DNA of 64,000 nt from Legionella bononiensis. GTDB taxonomy: Bacteria; Pseudomonadota; Gammaproteobacteria; Legionellales; Legionellaceae. The notes beneath the pieces are model-generated. The model saw only the letters and a list, made by a program, of their open reading frames with translations, had not been told where the DNA came from and ran no database searches. Location of the stretch: contig NZ_JADOBG010000007.1 of the NCBI RefSeq assembly GCF_016786215.1, positions 85,076 through 149,075 on the forward strand, given 5' to 3'. Both the position numbers and the translations under genes were made by a program. Positions 17,583 through 26,880 of the stretch are shown piece after piece (position 1 is the stretch's first letter; each line of letters starts with the position of its first letter).

Positions 17583-17619
17583 TATTGGTTCTATTATTAT
17601 CATAGTATTTGAACCAATA
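17583..17619. promoter_or_regulatory. Inverted repeat, probable LysR operator (azoR-proximal)
   Basis: TATTGGTTC (17583-17591) and GAACCAATA (17611-17619) are perfect 9-bp inverted arms 19 nt apart, 17 bp upstream of the azoR start. LysR-type regulators bind interrupted palindromes in such divergent gaps. Confidence 0.55.
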
Positions 17620-17650
17620 AATGATTAGATGATTATTTTACGAAACATTG

Positions 17651-17685
17651 TCCTATTATTAACACCAATAACTGTTATAATAGGA
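17651..17685. promoter_or_regulatory. Inverted repeat, probable LysR operator (lysR-proximal)
   Basis: TCCTATTAT (17651-17659) and ATAATAGGA (17677-17685) are perfect 9-bp inverted arms 17 nt apart, 28 bp before the regulator's start codon. The sequence differs from the neighbouring repeat, so the two sites may be bound by different proteins or conformers. Confidence 0.5.
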
Positions 17686-17713
17686 GTATAGGCTCTCTTA
17701 ATTTGAGAATTAC

Positions 17714-18637
17714 ATGTTATTGGATCTTAATGATTTGTATTTTTTCTATCTGGTTGTGGAGCACAGTAATTTTACAAAAGCAGGCCAAAGCATAGGAATT
17801 ACCAAATCAAAAATCAGTCGACGAATCAGCGACCTTGAAGAGCATTTAGGTGTACGTCTCCTTCATCGATCGACAAGAAAGCTTGCATTGACGGATATTG
17901 GCCAAATTTTTTATCAACACTGCAAAGCCATGGTTAGTGAAGCTGAATATGCACAAGAGGCTGCCTTGCAAGTACAAAGTACCCCGCGTGGCCGGATTCG
18001 AGTGACCTGCCCTGCATTATTTGCTCAATCCCTGTTCGCCCAAACCATTACCCGATTCATGGAGCGCTATAAAGACGTTCACATATTGCTCAATGCCACT
18101 GATCGCTCCGTGGATCTGATTCAGGAGGGTTTTGATGTTGCCATTCGATTTCAAGCCAATAATTTCAATGACTCCAGTCTTGTTGTCAGGAAATTAGGAT
18201 TGAGTAGAAGTTCTTTACTGGCAAGCCCTGAATATCTAAATCAATACGGTTCTCCGGAATCACCACAAGATCTGGTTAACTTTAATTGTTTTGCCAAAAC
18301 ACGTAATGAGGGGATCGCTCAATACTCATTAACCCATAGGGATGGTCGTCAAATTAACATTAATTTTCAACCCGTATTGGAAAGCAATGATTGGTTAGTA
18401 CTGAAACAAGCAGCTTTATCTCATTTGGGTATTACTTTATTGCCCGAAGAACTCTATCGAGAGGAAATTAAAACAGGTCTATTAGTTCCGGTATTGTCTG
18501 AGTGGTCCTTACCTGAGGCAAGCCTCTATGTAATTTACCCCTCCAGACGTGGTTTAATACCAGCAGTACGTTCATTTATTGATTTTATTGCTGAAGATAT
18601 TAATTCACATTGCACAGCGCATATCGTTGAAGAATGA
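17714..18637 (+). CDS. LysR-family transcriptional regulator
   Basis: A 307-residue LysR regulator. The winged helix-turn-helix covers residues 1-60 (FTKAGQSIGITKSKISRRISDLEEHLGVRLLHRSTRKLALTDIG), followed by a periplasmic-binding-protein-like effector domain from about residue 90. The sequence RGRIRVTCPALFAQ and DRSVDLIQEGFDVAIRF is of the AaeR/DsdC-like branch that often controls a neighbouring redox enzyme. It is divergent from azoR, which is its likely target, and probably autoregulates through the inverted repeats in the 147-bp gap. The inducer is unknown. Confidence 0.9.
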   Translation: MLLDLNDLYFFYLVVEHSNFTKAGQSIGITKSKISRRISDLEEHLGVRLLHRSTRKLALTDIGQIFYQHCKAMVSEAEYAQEAALQVQSTPRGRIRVTCPALFAQSLFAQTITRFMERYKDVHILLNATDRSVDLIQEGFDVAIRFQANNFNDSSLVVRKLGLSRSSLLASPEYLNQYGSPESPQDLVNFNCFAKTRNEGIAQYSLTHRDGRQININFQPVLESNDWLVLKQAALSHLGITLLPEELYREEIKTGLLVPVLSEWSLPEASLYVIYPSRRGLIPAVRSFIDFIAEDINSHCTAHIVEE

Positions 18638-18798
18638 CCAATTTACGAGTCATACGTTTCAAATAAGATACATACCTTTCAGTGTAAACGTACGTCTTTT
18701 CAAACAAAGTGAAACAATCCAGAACACAGATCGAATAAAGTTTTGTTGTGGATTGCTTCGCCTTGGAATGGCAATGGATGCCAACATCAGTAATTAGT

Positions 18799-19953
18799 TC
18801 ACTTTAAAATAAGATCGGCAAAGCGCTCAGGTGCTGTCCTTTCATCTAAACCCAAATCTGATTTAATTTTGGGAGATTGACGAACTCCTGCAAAAAATCC
18901 TGATATGCTGCTCGAAAAATAACTTTGGGGCAGATAAGGCTTACCCAAATGAGAATAAGCTGGCTTTCCCTCCAGAATAGCTTGATTGAGTAAAGCACCC
19001 GGCACAGCCTGTGCGACTCTATCCGCAGCACAAGCTGCGTCATTACCATTGATATTGACTCTTAAAAAAACATCCTGATACTCAGGGGCATTAATGGATA
19101 ATTCAGGCAACTTGATTTTAGATACGATATTTTCAGGTAATATAATTTTAAATTGAGCGCTTATAGCGGGATATTTGCGGTAAACCGAAAGGATTTTCTC
19201 AAGATAAGTATCAAAATCCTGTATGCCAGGATGAAGACCGAGACGAACGTGCATATTGGGAGTTTGTTGAAGCTCTTGCAATACACACTCAATAAATTGT
19301 TCATCAACACTCACTGGCTGTGTCGTACTGCTTATAAAGGCTAGTGATTGCTGACTCGGAACCTGCAGTTGCTCTCGTATTGAATCAATACTGGATGATG
19401 TTGCGGGGCTCGCTAAAAATGCATTATCAATACTCAAATGACCTGTAATATGTAACTTGTCTTGATCCACCAGTTCAAAATCATTTAACGCGTCTTTTAA
19501 AGGTACAGCCCATTGAACATTGGCTTTTTCTTTCAATAATGGAACATGTTGCCATAGACAATGTGCGTCTGATTTAAACATATATTCATAAGCTATGAGC
19601 ACCGGTTTATCACTAATGAACTCCGCTATCTGAAATGGCATTGTATTGTTTACTGATGGTACACCCAGATAAACATAATCAAATTGCTGCTGTTCAACGA
19701 AATTAATGATGCTTGAACGTTGTTCTTCTGAGGATATACTCGCAGGATACAGTCCGGGTACAAGGTTCAAAATTCCACTAATATTATATTTTTGAAGTAG
19801 CGATGTAGACTCAAACGTGTTCACACGCTCATCAGCAGTTTTTGTTAAAGAAACAAGTACCGTTTTACACTCATTCTTTAGTTCCATTGCCTTAATAGTT
19901 TTTAACGCTAAATCAGTATCGCCAGCACTGCTGATAAAAAACGCAACTTTCAT
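18799..19953 (-). CDS. GT-B-like hypothetical protein
   Basis: A 384-residue protein that begins MKVAFFISSAGDTDLALKTIKAMEL, the strand-loop-helix of a Rossmann domain seen in GT-B glycosyltransferases and UDP-GlcNAc epimerases. A second half starts near LAFISSTTQPVSVDEQFIECVLQEL with a following VRLGLHPG, consistent with the C-terminal GT-B Rossmann domain, and ends in GALLNQAILEGKPAYSHLG. The catalytic family cannot be assigned and the fold is inference. ATG at 19953 follows AAGGGG, whereas the longer frame to 20001 has no site. It is isolated, with neighbours on the opposite strand on both sides. Confidence 0.6.
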   Translation of the reverse strand: MKVAFFISSAGDTDLALKTIKAMELKNECKTVLVSLTKTADERVNTFESTSLLQKYNISGILNLVPGLYPASISSEEQRSSIINFVEQQQFDYVYLGVPSVNNTMPFQIAEFISDKPVLIAYEYMFKSDAHCLWQHVPLLKEKANVQWAVPLKDALNDFELVDQDKLHITGHLSIDNAFLASPATSSSIDSIREQLQVPSQQSLAFISSTTQPVSVDEQFIECVLQELQQTPNMHVRLGLHPGIQDFDTYLEKILSVYRKYPAISAQFKIILPENIVSKIKLPELSINAPEYQDVFLRVNINGNDAACAADRVAQAVPGALLNQAILEGKPAYSHLGKPYLPQSYFSSSISGFFAGVRQSPKIKSDLGLDERTAPERFADLILK

Positions 19954-20173
19954 AAAACCCCTTATAATGTCACTTAGATCATAAATTGAGCATTTTATCA
20001 TATTTCCCTATAAAATATCATTTATAATGGGTATGAACTGTATGACTATTCAACCCGCCTGAACAACGCCATGACACACGATTTTTTTCTTGTTTAGATG
20101 CATACTACTTGTACAAATTTATCTATAGGAATATTATCTCAACTCCTTTAATTTCCAATAAACGAATTGAATA

Positions 20174-21040
20174 ATGAACCAAGTGTTAGCTTTTCTTTTA
20201 GCAATAATCGCCCTATCTTCCTCAGCCAGTACAATTACGAAACAAGATTATTCAAACTTGTTAAGTCAATACAATGCGTGCTTTATTCTCTACAGTGTTA
20301 ATGAAGCGAAGATCATCAGCGAGTATAATCCTGATAATTATTGTAATGAGCGAATTTCACCCGATTCTACTTTTAAAATACCCTTGTCACTCATGGCATT
20401 TAATCAAGGTATTATTAATCAAAACACCACATTTAAATGGGATGGCATTAAACGAGATTTACCAGACTGGAATCAGGATCTGACGCCCTATACCTGGCTT
20501 AAATATTCGTCTGTCTGGGTATCTCAGCTGCTTACTCCACAGATAGGTTATGCTCGTATAAAACATTATCTTGCGGGGTTTGATTATGGCAATCAGGATT
20601 TTACAGGTGATCCAGGAAAAAATAATGGATTAACCCACGCCTGGTTGGGTAGTAGTCTAAAAATCTCTGGTTTTGAACAACTAAAGTTCCTGAACAGTAT
20701 GCTTGGCAATGAGTTGCCAATCAGTAACGAAGCCGTTCTTCATACTAAAAAGAATATGTACTTGGGCACCTTAGATAATGGCGCTGCCTATTATGGTAAA
20801 ACAGGTTCTGGACGCCATGGACGAAATGAACGCTTATCAAATCCCAGTAAACTAAGAGATGGTTGGTTTGTTGGATTCATTGAACAGGGTCAACAACAGT
20901 ACATTTTCATAAGTAATCTGACCGATAAAGTACCGGCATCGACCGATAAGTCATATGGTGCGGTATCTTTATCACCTGCCGGAAGCCAGGTTTTAAAACC
21001 TATAACATTAAAGTTACTCAATACCTATTTTTCCAGATAG
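20174..21040 (+). CDS. Class D beta-lactamase (OXA-29/Legionella type)
   Basis: A 288-residue secreted serine beta-lactamase with signal peptide MNQVLAFLLAIIALSSSA. All class D motifs are present: STFK with nucleophile Ser65 and Lys68, SSV at 112-114 followed by Trp, YGN at 138-140, the Trp157 that shields the carboxylated Lys, and KTG at 209-211. The sequence is of the Legionella chromosomal OXA type rather than the plasmid OXA groups, so it is probably intrinsic. It hydrolyses penicillins in the periplasm. It is not linked to a regulator or mobile element. Its stop codon lies inside a perfect hairpin (21018-21047). Confidence 0.93.
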   Translation: MNQVLAFLLAIIALSSSASTITKQDYSNLLSQYNACFILYSVNEAKIISEYNPDNYCNERISPDSTFKIPLSLMAFNQGIINQNTTFKWDGIKRDLPDWNQDLTPYTWLKYSSVWVSQLLTPQIGYARIKHYLAGFDYGNQDFTGDPGKNNGLTHAWLGSSLKISGFEQLKFLNSMLGNELPISNEAVLHTKKNMYLGTLDNGAAYYGKTGSGRHGRNERLSNPSKLRDGWFVGFIEQGQQQYIFISNLTDKVPASTDKSYGAVSLSPAGSQVLKPITLKLLNTYFSR

Positions 21041-21047
21041 GTATTGA
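21018..21047. terminator. Hairpin spanning the beta-lactamase stop codon
   Basis: TCAATACCTAT (21018-21028) and ATAGGTATTGA (21037-21047) are perfect 11-bp arms with an 8-nt loop TTTTCCAG. The stem includes the bla stop codon at 21038-21040 and ends 2 bp before the stop of the convergent VOC gene, so it can serve both genes. Confidence 0.6.
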
Positions 21048-21049
21048 CC

Positions 21050-21448
21050 TTATTGTTCATAAAGCTCTATCGGTAGATTGTCCGGATCAACTATAAAGGT
21101 AAACGCTTTCATAGTAATTTCGTCAATCCTTATAGGTTCTGCGTGAATGTTCTGTTGTTTTAATTGTTCGACCGCTTCAATTACATTATCCACTGCAAAG
21201 GCCAGATGTCTTAATCCCGTAGCTTCTGGCCTGGTTCTTCGCTTTGGTGGATTCGGAAATGAAAATAACTCTATGATGTAATCGCCATTTAGAGCAAGAT
21301 CCAGTTTATAGGATTGCCTGTTAGCTCTAAATTGTTCTTTAATTATCGTTAAACCTAATACTCGGGTATAAAATTTTTTAGATTCCTCATAATTGGAGCA
21401 AATTATTGCTATATGATGTACACGATTCAGTTTTAATTTGCTTTTCAT
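21050..21448 (-). CDS. gloA2: VOC-family protein of the GloA2/YaeR type
   Basis: A 132-residue metalloprotein of the SMU1112c/YaeR branch of the vicinal-oxygen-chelate superfamily. It has VHHIAIICSNYEESKKFYTRVLGL, the metal-ligand Glu in IIELFSFPNPP, GLRHLAFAVDN with its His ligand, and the C-terminal DPDNLPIELYE with the last Glu. These proteins are annotated as glyoxalase-I-like but their substrate is unproven. It is convergent with the beta-lactamase gene. Confidence 0.88.
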   Translation of the reverse strand: MKSKLKLNRVHHIAIICSNYEESKKFYTRVLGLTIIKEQFRANRQSYKLDLALNGDYIIELFSFPNPPKRRTRPEATGLRHLAFAVDNVIEAVEQLKQQNIHAEPIRIDEITMKAFTFIVDPDNLPIELYEQ

Positions 21449-21524
21449 GTAATTCTAGAACCTTAAAATTTAAGACGAAACAATCCTGATGTATTTAAAA
21501 ACTCTTTAAATCCTCTTTAACAAT

Positions 21525-22775
21525 CTAGTTTCTATTATGAAAAACCAAAGTTACTATGGAGGATGACAGGGCTAAAAGGGCCAATAAATAAAATGCTGCC
21601 TCAAAGTGACCGGTCAATGAAATGGTAAAACCGGTGAGTGTTGGGGCTAAAAACCCGGCAATAGCAAAAACTGCATCCATAATACCTAAAGCAGTACCTG
21701 CCTTTTCTTTAACGAGATCGATGTTGACTGCATAATAAGACGCATTAGCACTCATGGCAAATCCTACCGCCAATGAAATAAAAATCATCGCGTACACTAT
21801 ATCGTTTATTAAGATGACAGGAATGATACAGACAGCGGAGAGTAATTGAGAAATAAATATCGGATAAGAACGGGATAGACGATAACTCCTGGTCTTTTTT
21901 AAAATAGTGTCTGATAAACCCCCTACTCCCCACATCATTAATGCGGCAAGCAACCAGGGTGCAATAGAATAAAGTCCAATTTGTTTTAAATTGAGGTGAT
22001 ATACCTGATTTAAATAACTGGGTAACCAGGTCATAAAAAAGAATAAATAATAACCAAACACAAAAAAAGCCCAGTTGTTAGCAAGTAATGTTTTATTAGT
22101 AAACAAGTAATACCAGGTAATTTTATTTTTATTAGGATTCGGTTCGCTAATTACGGTTTCTTTTAAATAATTCAATTCCTTTTGATTCACATAAGGTGAA
22201 TCATCTGGTTTATCATGAAATAACCACCACCAAATCGGGATCCATACGAGAGCAAGAACAGTTAAAAAATAATATGTCCCTCTCCAGGAGAACATAAGAA
22301 TCAATTGGGACACTATAGGGCCACCGACAGCGAGTGAGATGGGTACAGAGATTAAAGCCAGTGATAAAGCCCGAGTTCGCTCGGACTCAGAAAGCCAGTC
22401 GCTTATCGCACGAGATAAGGCGGGAAAATTCGGTCCTTCTGCCAATCCCAATACCACTCGAGCCATAAATACCATTAAAAAACCGGTTGCCAGCCCTGTA
22501 AATAGTGAACCGACACCCCAAAAAAAGATGGCGACAATAAAAGTCAGTTTAGCGCCGTATCGATCTGCGGCTATGCCTCCTAAAAAAGTGGTGACAGCAT
22601 AACCCACCCCAAATGCGCCAAGAACCAATCCAACCTGCCCCTCAGTCAACTGAAATTCTTTGGTAATGTCTTCTATTGCATACGCTATAGAAGCTCGATC
22701 AATATAATTTATGACTGTAACTATAAATAACAGAGCAACAATTACCCATCTGAAATTTGATCTGTTCTGATCCAT
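21525..22775 (-). CDS. MFS transporter, anion:cation symporter (ACS) family
   Basis: A 416-residue inner-membrane transporter with 12 predicted helices. The N-terminus NFRWVIVALLFIVTVINYIDRASIAYA and the signature GGIAADRYGAK (motif A) and GLAEGPNFPALSRAISDW are characteristic of the ACS family, which includes the glucarate/galactarate and phthalate permeases. The likely substrate is an organic anion such as a sugar acid, but nothing nearby identifies it. It is followed upstream by another MFS gene on the same strand, 36 bp apart, so the pair may be co-transcribed. Confidence 0.9.
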   Translation of the reverse strand: MDQNRSNFRWVIVALLFIVTVINYIDRASIAYAIEDITKEFQLTEGQVGLVLGAFGVGYAVTTFLGGIAADRYGAKLTFIVAIFFWGVGSLFTGLATGFLMVFMARVVLGLAEGPNFPALSRAISDWLSESERTRALSLALISVPISLAVGGPIVSQLILMFSWRGTYYFLTVLALVWIPIWWWLFHDKPDDSPYVNQKELNYLKETVISEPNPNKNKITWYYLFTNKTLLANNWAFFVFGYYLFFFMTWLPSYLNQVYHLNLKQIGLYSIAPWLLAALMMWGVGGLSDTILKKTRSYRLSRSYPIFISQLLSAVCIIPVILINDIVYAMIFISLAVGFAMSANASYYAVNIDLVKEKAGTALGIMDAVFAIAGFLAPTLTGFTISLTGHFEAAFYLLALLALSSSIVTLVFHNRN

Positions 22776-22811
22776 TGTATCATTCCCTGTTATAAAGCCA
22801 TCAAGTTCTTG

Positions 22812-24470
22812 TCAAATAAATGCATCGACATAAATAGAGTTTCGATTTTCCTGCGCCTCAACATCCGTTGCTTCTTCATTTCTTACCGCATATTGTTCCA
22901 TTCCACTGGCATTAAATGTCCTGCCAAAAAACGACACGGCACTTTTAAAAAGGCTATCTCCTGGCTTTCGATTTACCTGATAATTAATAATAGGAACACC
23001 AATGGCAGATATTAACATCATGGCCACAATTAAATAAAAATACTGTTTATACCATTTCTCGCCACTTTCATCGACTAACAATCCCAATAAGATGGGCAGC
23101 ATGATTCCACCAAGAGCTCCTATTGATCCGAACAACCCAAACATTGTAGAGGGATTAACCTTTTTGAGTGTTCCATCACTGGGAGCAGACCATGAAGGTG
23201 AAGAAGCAATACTTAATGGGGTAGTCATGTTAATTCCAAATCCCGTATTATTAATAGCCAGGCTGGTATATAACCCCCAACGCGGTAAATTACCTACGGC
23301 TAATGCAGTTGAACCAATAATGGCCATTCCGCATCCGAGAATATGAATTTTAACTCCTCCTGATTTATTATCGAGATATAAAATCATTTTCGAAGCAACA
23401 GGTCGAGCAAGTATGGTAATCAAATTTGCCAAAGAAGAGGTAACTATTGCTTCATCAGGGGTTAATCCAAACCCATTAGCCAACAGCCTGGGTAAAACTG
23501 TTCTCGAGACAAAGAAGCTTCCTAAAGAAGCAAATAACGTAAATCCTAAAAGCAAGGAGCGTCTGTCAAATAACACAGTCACATTTTCTCTCAACATATC
23601 CATTATGGAGACATCATCATAATTCGTTGTAAGAAACTCATCCAATTGACCGGATTCAACAGCCAATTCTTTTGCTCTCTCATGGGGAAATTTAGCTCTG
23701 AACTGATGATAAGGTGATGGATTTCCAAATATCAACTCGATTAATCCTCCAGCAAGGATCAGCCCGGAATAAATCGAAAATGGAACATAATAACCAAATC
23801 GACTTAAAAAATAAGTCGCTATAGGCGTGGTTACAGCAGTTGAGTCAACTAAAAACGAATAAAGCAATTGTAAATTGGGGACATAACTCTTTTTAGGTAC
23901 CCATTTTAACGTATCAATCATAAGCAGATTTACACCAGCTCCATGACCTATTAAAAAGCCGGAAGCAAGCATAATCCCATAACGCCAATCAAATCCATTA
24001 ACTGTAGTAATGTCCGTACAGGAAAATAAAATTGTCAGGCTAGTCATCCCCGCCAAAGTAAGTGACATCAAAGCTATCGCTTCTCTTTTACCTCCATTTT
24101 TGTTCACTCGCCAGGTCATCGGGATATAGGTTAACAGATTGGAAATAATCGGTGTAATTATTAATAATCCACCCAAAGCTTGATTCAATTGCTTCATTCC
24201 CATAAGAGGTATAACGACAGCGGATGTTGCACTTTTTGTTGCATAAGAAGCCAAAGTATCTATCACATAAGCCTGAGTAAAGGAGCCTGTTATCTTAACT
24301 ACAGGATTACTGCCAGAAGTACTCGTTGATGTACTACCAGTGTCACCAGTCACAAGTTCACTATTAGTAGGGTTATTTTCTGCATTAGCTTCGTTTACAG
24401 CATTCCTGTTATTTGCTGAATGATCATCAGTTTCATTAACATTATTTGAATCTTGTTCTGTTATTATCAT
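22812..24470 (-). CDS. MFS transporter with long hydrophilic N-terminus
   Basis: A protein of about 552 residues. The first about 65 residues are hydrophilic and rich in Asn, Ser and Thr (repeated NAVNEANAENN and GSTSTSTSGS), then 12 membrane helices of MFS type begin. Motif-like positions are TPIISNLLTYIPMTWRVNKNGGKREA and SRFGYYVPFSIYSGLILAGGLIE. Similar nitrate/nitrite-porter-like MFS proteins occur in Legionella; the substrate is unknown. The N-terminal tail is unusual for bacterial MFS. The ATG at 24470 is preferred over a GTG at 24482; neither has a good ribosome-binding site. Confidence 0.82.
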   Translation of the reverse strand: MIITEQDSNNVNETDDHSANNRNAVNEANAENNPTNSELVTGDTGSTSTSTSGSNPVVKITGSFTQAYVIDTLASYATKSATSAVVIPLMGMKQLNQALGGLLIITPIISNLLTYIPMTWRVNKNGGKREAIALMSLTLAGMTSLTILFSCTDITTVNGFDWRYGIMLASGFLIGHGAGVNLLMIDTLKWVPKKSYVPNLQLLYSFLVDSTAVTTPIATYFLSRFGYYVPFSIYSGLILAGGLIELIFGNPSPYHQFRAKFPHERAKELAVESGQLDEFLTTNYDDVSIMDMLRENVTVLFDRRSLLLGFTLFASLGSFFVSRTVLPRLLANGFGLTPDEAIVTSSLANLITILARPVASKMILYLDNKSGGVKIHILGCGMAIIGSTALAVGNLPRWGLYTSLAINNTGFGINMTTPLSIASSPSWSAPSDGTLKKVNPSTMFGLFGSIGALGGIMLPILLGLLVDESGEKWYKQYFYLIVAMMLISAIGVPIINYQVNRKPGDSLFKSAVSFFGRTFNASGMEQYAVRNEEATDVEAQENRNSIYVDAFI

Positions 24471-24600
24471 GCCATTAAACACTTATTTAAATTGAATTAA
24501 ATCATATAATGCCAATAACTAATGTGCTGGCACTGCATCCCTGTATTTAAGATCCAACCGATCAAATCGTAATGTCACGTGTTCTGTTTCGACCCCCACT

Positions 24601-25068
24601 CTAATGATTCTCTTTCAGCCATTTATTCTGTTTTTTAGATATATGAATTACTTTTTTAACTACAGTAATAACATCACCATCAGTATTTTTAACTTCAATA
24701 ATAAACTCGGGTTCAATTTTATTAGTTTGTTCAATTTCCTGTTTAAAACGTTCAATTTGTTCTTCAGTTAATTCAAATTTAGCAAAAACAGTTCCTCTTG
24801 CTGGAATTTTATAACGTATAGAAGCAGATTTATCCCATACAATATAATTTTTTCCTAATAAATTCATTAGCATCAGCATATAAAATGGATCGGTCATTGA
24901 ATATAAAGATCCGCCATAATGGGTACCCACATAATTTTTATTCCAAAATCGCATTTTCATTTGAACTTCGATGCAACTCATGTCCTTGTTAAAACTTTTA
25001 ACGCTTATTCCAGCCCCCCAAAATGGAGGCCAAAAACGCATTAATTTAAAAATGGTTGCAAGTTTCAT
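24601..25068 (-). CDS. DUF4442 hotdog-fold (PaaI-like thioesterase) protein
   Basis: A 155-residue single hotdog domain. The core sequence NKNYVGTHYGGSLYSMTDPFYMLMLMNLLG corresponds to the long hotdog helix with its active-site segment, and it is preceded by the strand IEVQMKMRFWN. DUF4442 members are annotated as putative acyl-CoA thioesterases or fatty-acyl binding proteins; no substrate is known. The cytoplasmic protein is encoded alone. Confidence 0.8.
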   Translation of the reverse strand: MKLATIFKLMRFWPPFWGAGISVKSFNKDMSCIEVQMKMRFWNKNYVGTHYGGSLYSMTDPFYMLMLMNLLGKNYIVWDKSASIRYKIPARGTVFAKFELTEEQIERFKQEIEQTNKIEPEFIIEVKNTDGDVITVVKKVIHISKKQNKWLKENH

Positions 25069-25137
25069 AAGATAATCCCAAATCGTCTGATTTTATATTT
25101 TAAAATAATGTGTAATTCTATACAGCTTCTTACAGAT

Positions 25138-26730
25138 TTATGCAGAACTCAAATCAATTGAGACAATATTTTTAAGCGAGTCAGTTATTTGATCTGATTT
25201 AGTTTGAGAAAAAAAACCCAATCTGCCAGTTAAGTAATAATTAATACCTAAAGCAATGAGATATCCCATACCAAGCAGAGCTAGCGCCATTGCTGTTTCA
25301 GCCAATATCCAATGAACATCTCGATGTGCAGATAATGTATTTTTTGCCCCGTTAATAGCTGACAGACATTTTTTTCGATATCGTAGCAGCACGGATGGAT
25401 TCAGATGCTCCTCGAGATACTCAGTATTTCGAGTCATTGTTTGTTCCAAATGCTGCATTACATCCGCTGCAGCAGTACAGTTTCTGTTACGTAAATCCTT
25501 CTCTTTATTTCTCATGATATTCAAATGCCTTTTTATGAGGATAATCTGAAGATTTGTTTTGTGTTCAAATTCATTTAAACAGGATATATCATATTTTGTT
25601 GTATCCTCATCTTTATAGTGTTCTCTATCAATATTTGAAAACAGAGTAATTACCTCATCTATTGATGGTCTCTCTAACGGGTGTTCTGCCAGCATACGAT
25701 TAAGGCACCCTTTAATTTTGTTTTGATCGACCTCATCCAGGTACAATTGAATTTCAGGAAGAGAAAACAACTGTTCATTGGTGGATTTGGTTTTTATATA
25801 GTCATATTCTTTTGAACGTCTGATGTAATAGTTCTGATGATCATCGCCCCATAAATAGCTTAATACCCTGCCTGCTGAATAAATATCTGAGCTGGTTGTA
25901 TATATCGGTTTACTCTTAAATGATTCTGGTGAACGATAGGCTCGTGTTCCAAGCCTTCGAAAATCTTGTTGCCCCTGATCGATTGCAAAGCCATAGTCAA
26001 TCAAGATTACCTTGGGAGGATCTTGATTGAGATCTATCATTATATTTCCGGGCTTTATGTCTCTATGTACCAGTTTGCGATCCATCACCTGTGATTTGAT
26101 TGCATTCAAGATGGCTATAGTTAGTCCAAGACGTTTATCAATGGATAATCGGGGAATTTTATCGTTAATTCTTTTGCGTTTTTGGGGATTTAATATCTGT
26201 TCAAGGTTATAACCTTGTGCCTGCTCAATAATCAAATAACTCTTTTTACCATGTGCATACTCAGAAAAAATGGGTTTCTTAACGCGTAAATGTCCTGCCT
26301 GAACCAGTTTCTCATATTCATTATGTATTGATTGCGTCTTATCTATTTCACTATGATCCTGGATTTTAACCAGTTTAGGCCTTCCAGATTTTGCATGTAT
26401 CTGACCTTCATCATATCGAATAAAGGTAGAAATAATAGGATACACTACGGCATACCCACCCTTGCCTAAAGGAGTTTTGCTGGTATCAAATATTGATACT
26501 TTATATCCGGACTTACCCTCTTTTCGCTGTCGCTTAATGAAGGACTGAGTAAAATTAAATTTATAGTGAGTATTATTAAAGGTGTATTCATAACTCTGCT
26601 TACTGTGCCACACACCCTCTGAAGCACTGCTCTGTAGAAAGGAATTTAGAACCAACTCATCATTACTAGTCCCTGCATTCCAGTTATAAAATTGTTCTGG
26701 ATTAATAGTAATTTGTAGTGTTGGAATCAT
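25138..26730 (-). CDS. Eukaryotic-like Ser/Thr protein kinase with C-terminal membrane anchor, candidate effector
   Basis: A 530-residue kinase. The Gly-rich loop is LGKGGYAVVYP (88-98), the VAIK lysine is Lys122 in KLVKIQ, the catalytic loop is VHRDIKPGNIMID with Asp224, DFG is DYG at 245-247, and the activation segment ends RLGTRAYRSPE (APE as SPE). It therefore has every residue needed for activity. The C-terminal 150 residues contain a coiled stretch and a hydrophobic segment (ILAETAMALALLGMGYLIALGI, about 482-503) before a Ser-rich tail. LegK-type effectors of Legionella share this eukaryote-like form. No PASTA or FHA domain is present, which argues against a bacterial envelope kinase. 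Its substrate is unknown. Confidence 0.85.
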   Translation of the reverse strand: MIPTLQITINPEQFYNWNAGTSNDELVLNSFLQSSASEGVWHSKQSYEYTFNNTHYKFNFTQSFIKRQRKEGKSGYKVSIFDTSKTPLGKGGYAVVYPIISTFIRYDEGQIHAKSGRPKLVKIQDHSEIDKTQSIHNEYEKLVQAGHLRVKKPIFSEYAHGKKSYLIIEQAQGYNLEQILNPQKRKRINDKIPRLSIDKRLGLTIAILNAIKSQVMDRKLVHRDIKPGNIMIDLNQDPPKVILIDYGFAIDQGQQDFRRLGTRAYRSPESFKSKPIYTTSSDIYSAGRVLSYLWGDDHQNYYIRRSKEYDYIKTKSTNEQLFSLPEIQLYLDEVDQNKIKGCLNRMLAEHPLERPSIDEVITLFSNIDREHYKDEDTTKYDISCLNEFEHKTNLQIILIKRHLNIMRNKEKDLRNRNCTAAADVMQHLEQTMTRNTEYLEEHLNPSVLLRYRKKCLSAINGAKNTLSAHRDVHWILAETAMALALLGMGYLIALGINYYLTGRLGFFSQTKSDQITDSLKNIVSIDLSSA

Positions 26731-26880
26731 AAATGGAAATTGAGATGAATGAGATCAGGAGTGATTATCATACAATAGCACTGATTATTTGTTAAATATT
26801 TTGAACTCATCGATAAATTCTCATTCAATCTTTCCTTAATTTATAGTATAAAATGAATTTTTTATATCAAGGAGAGAGAT

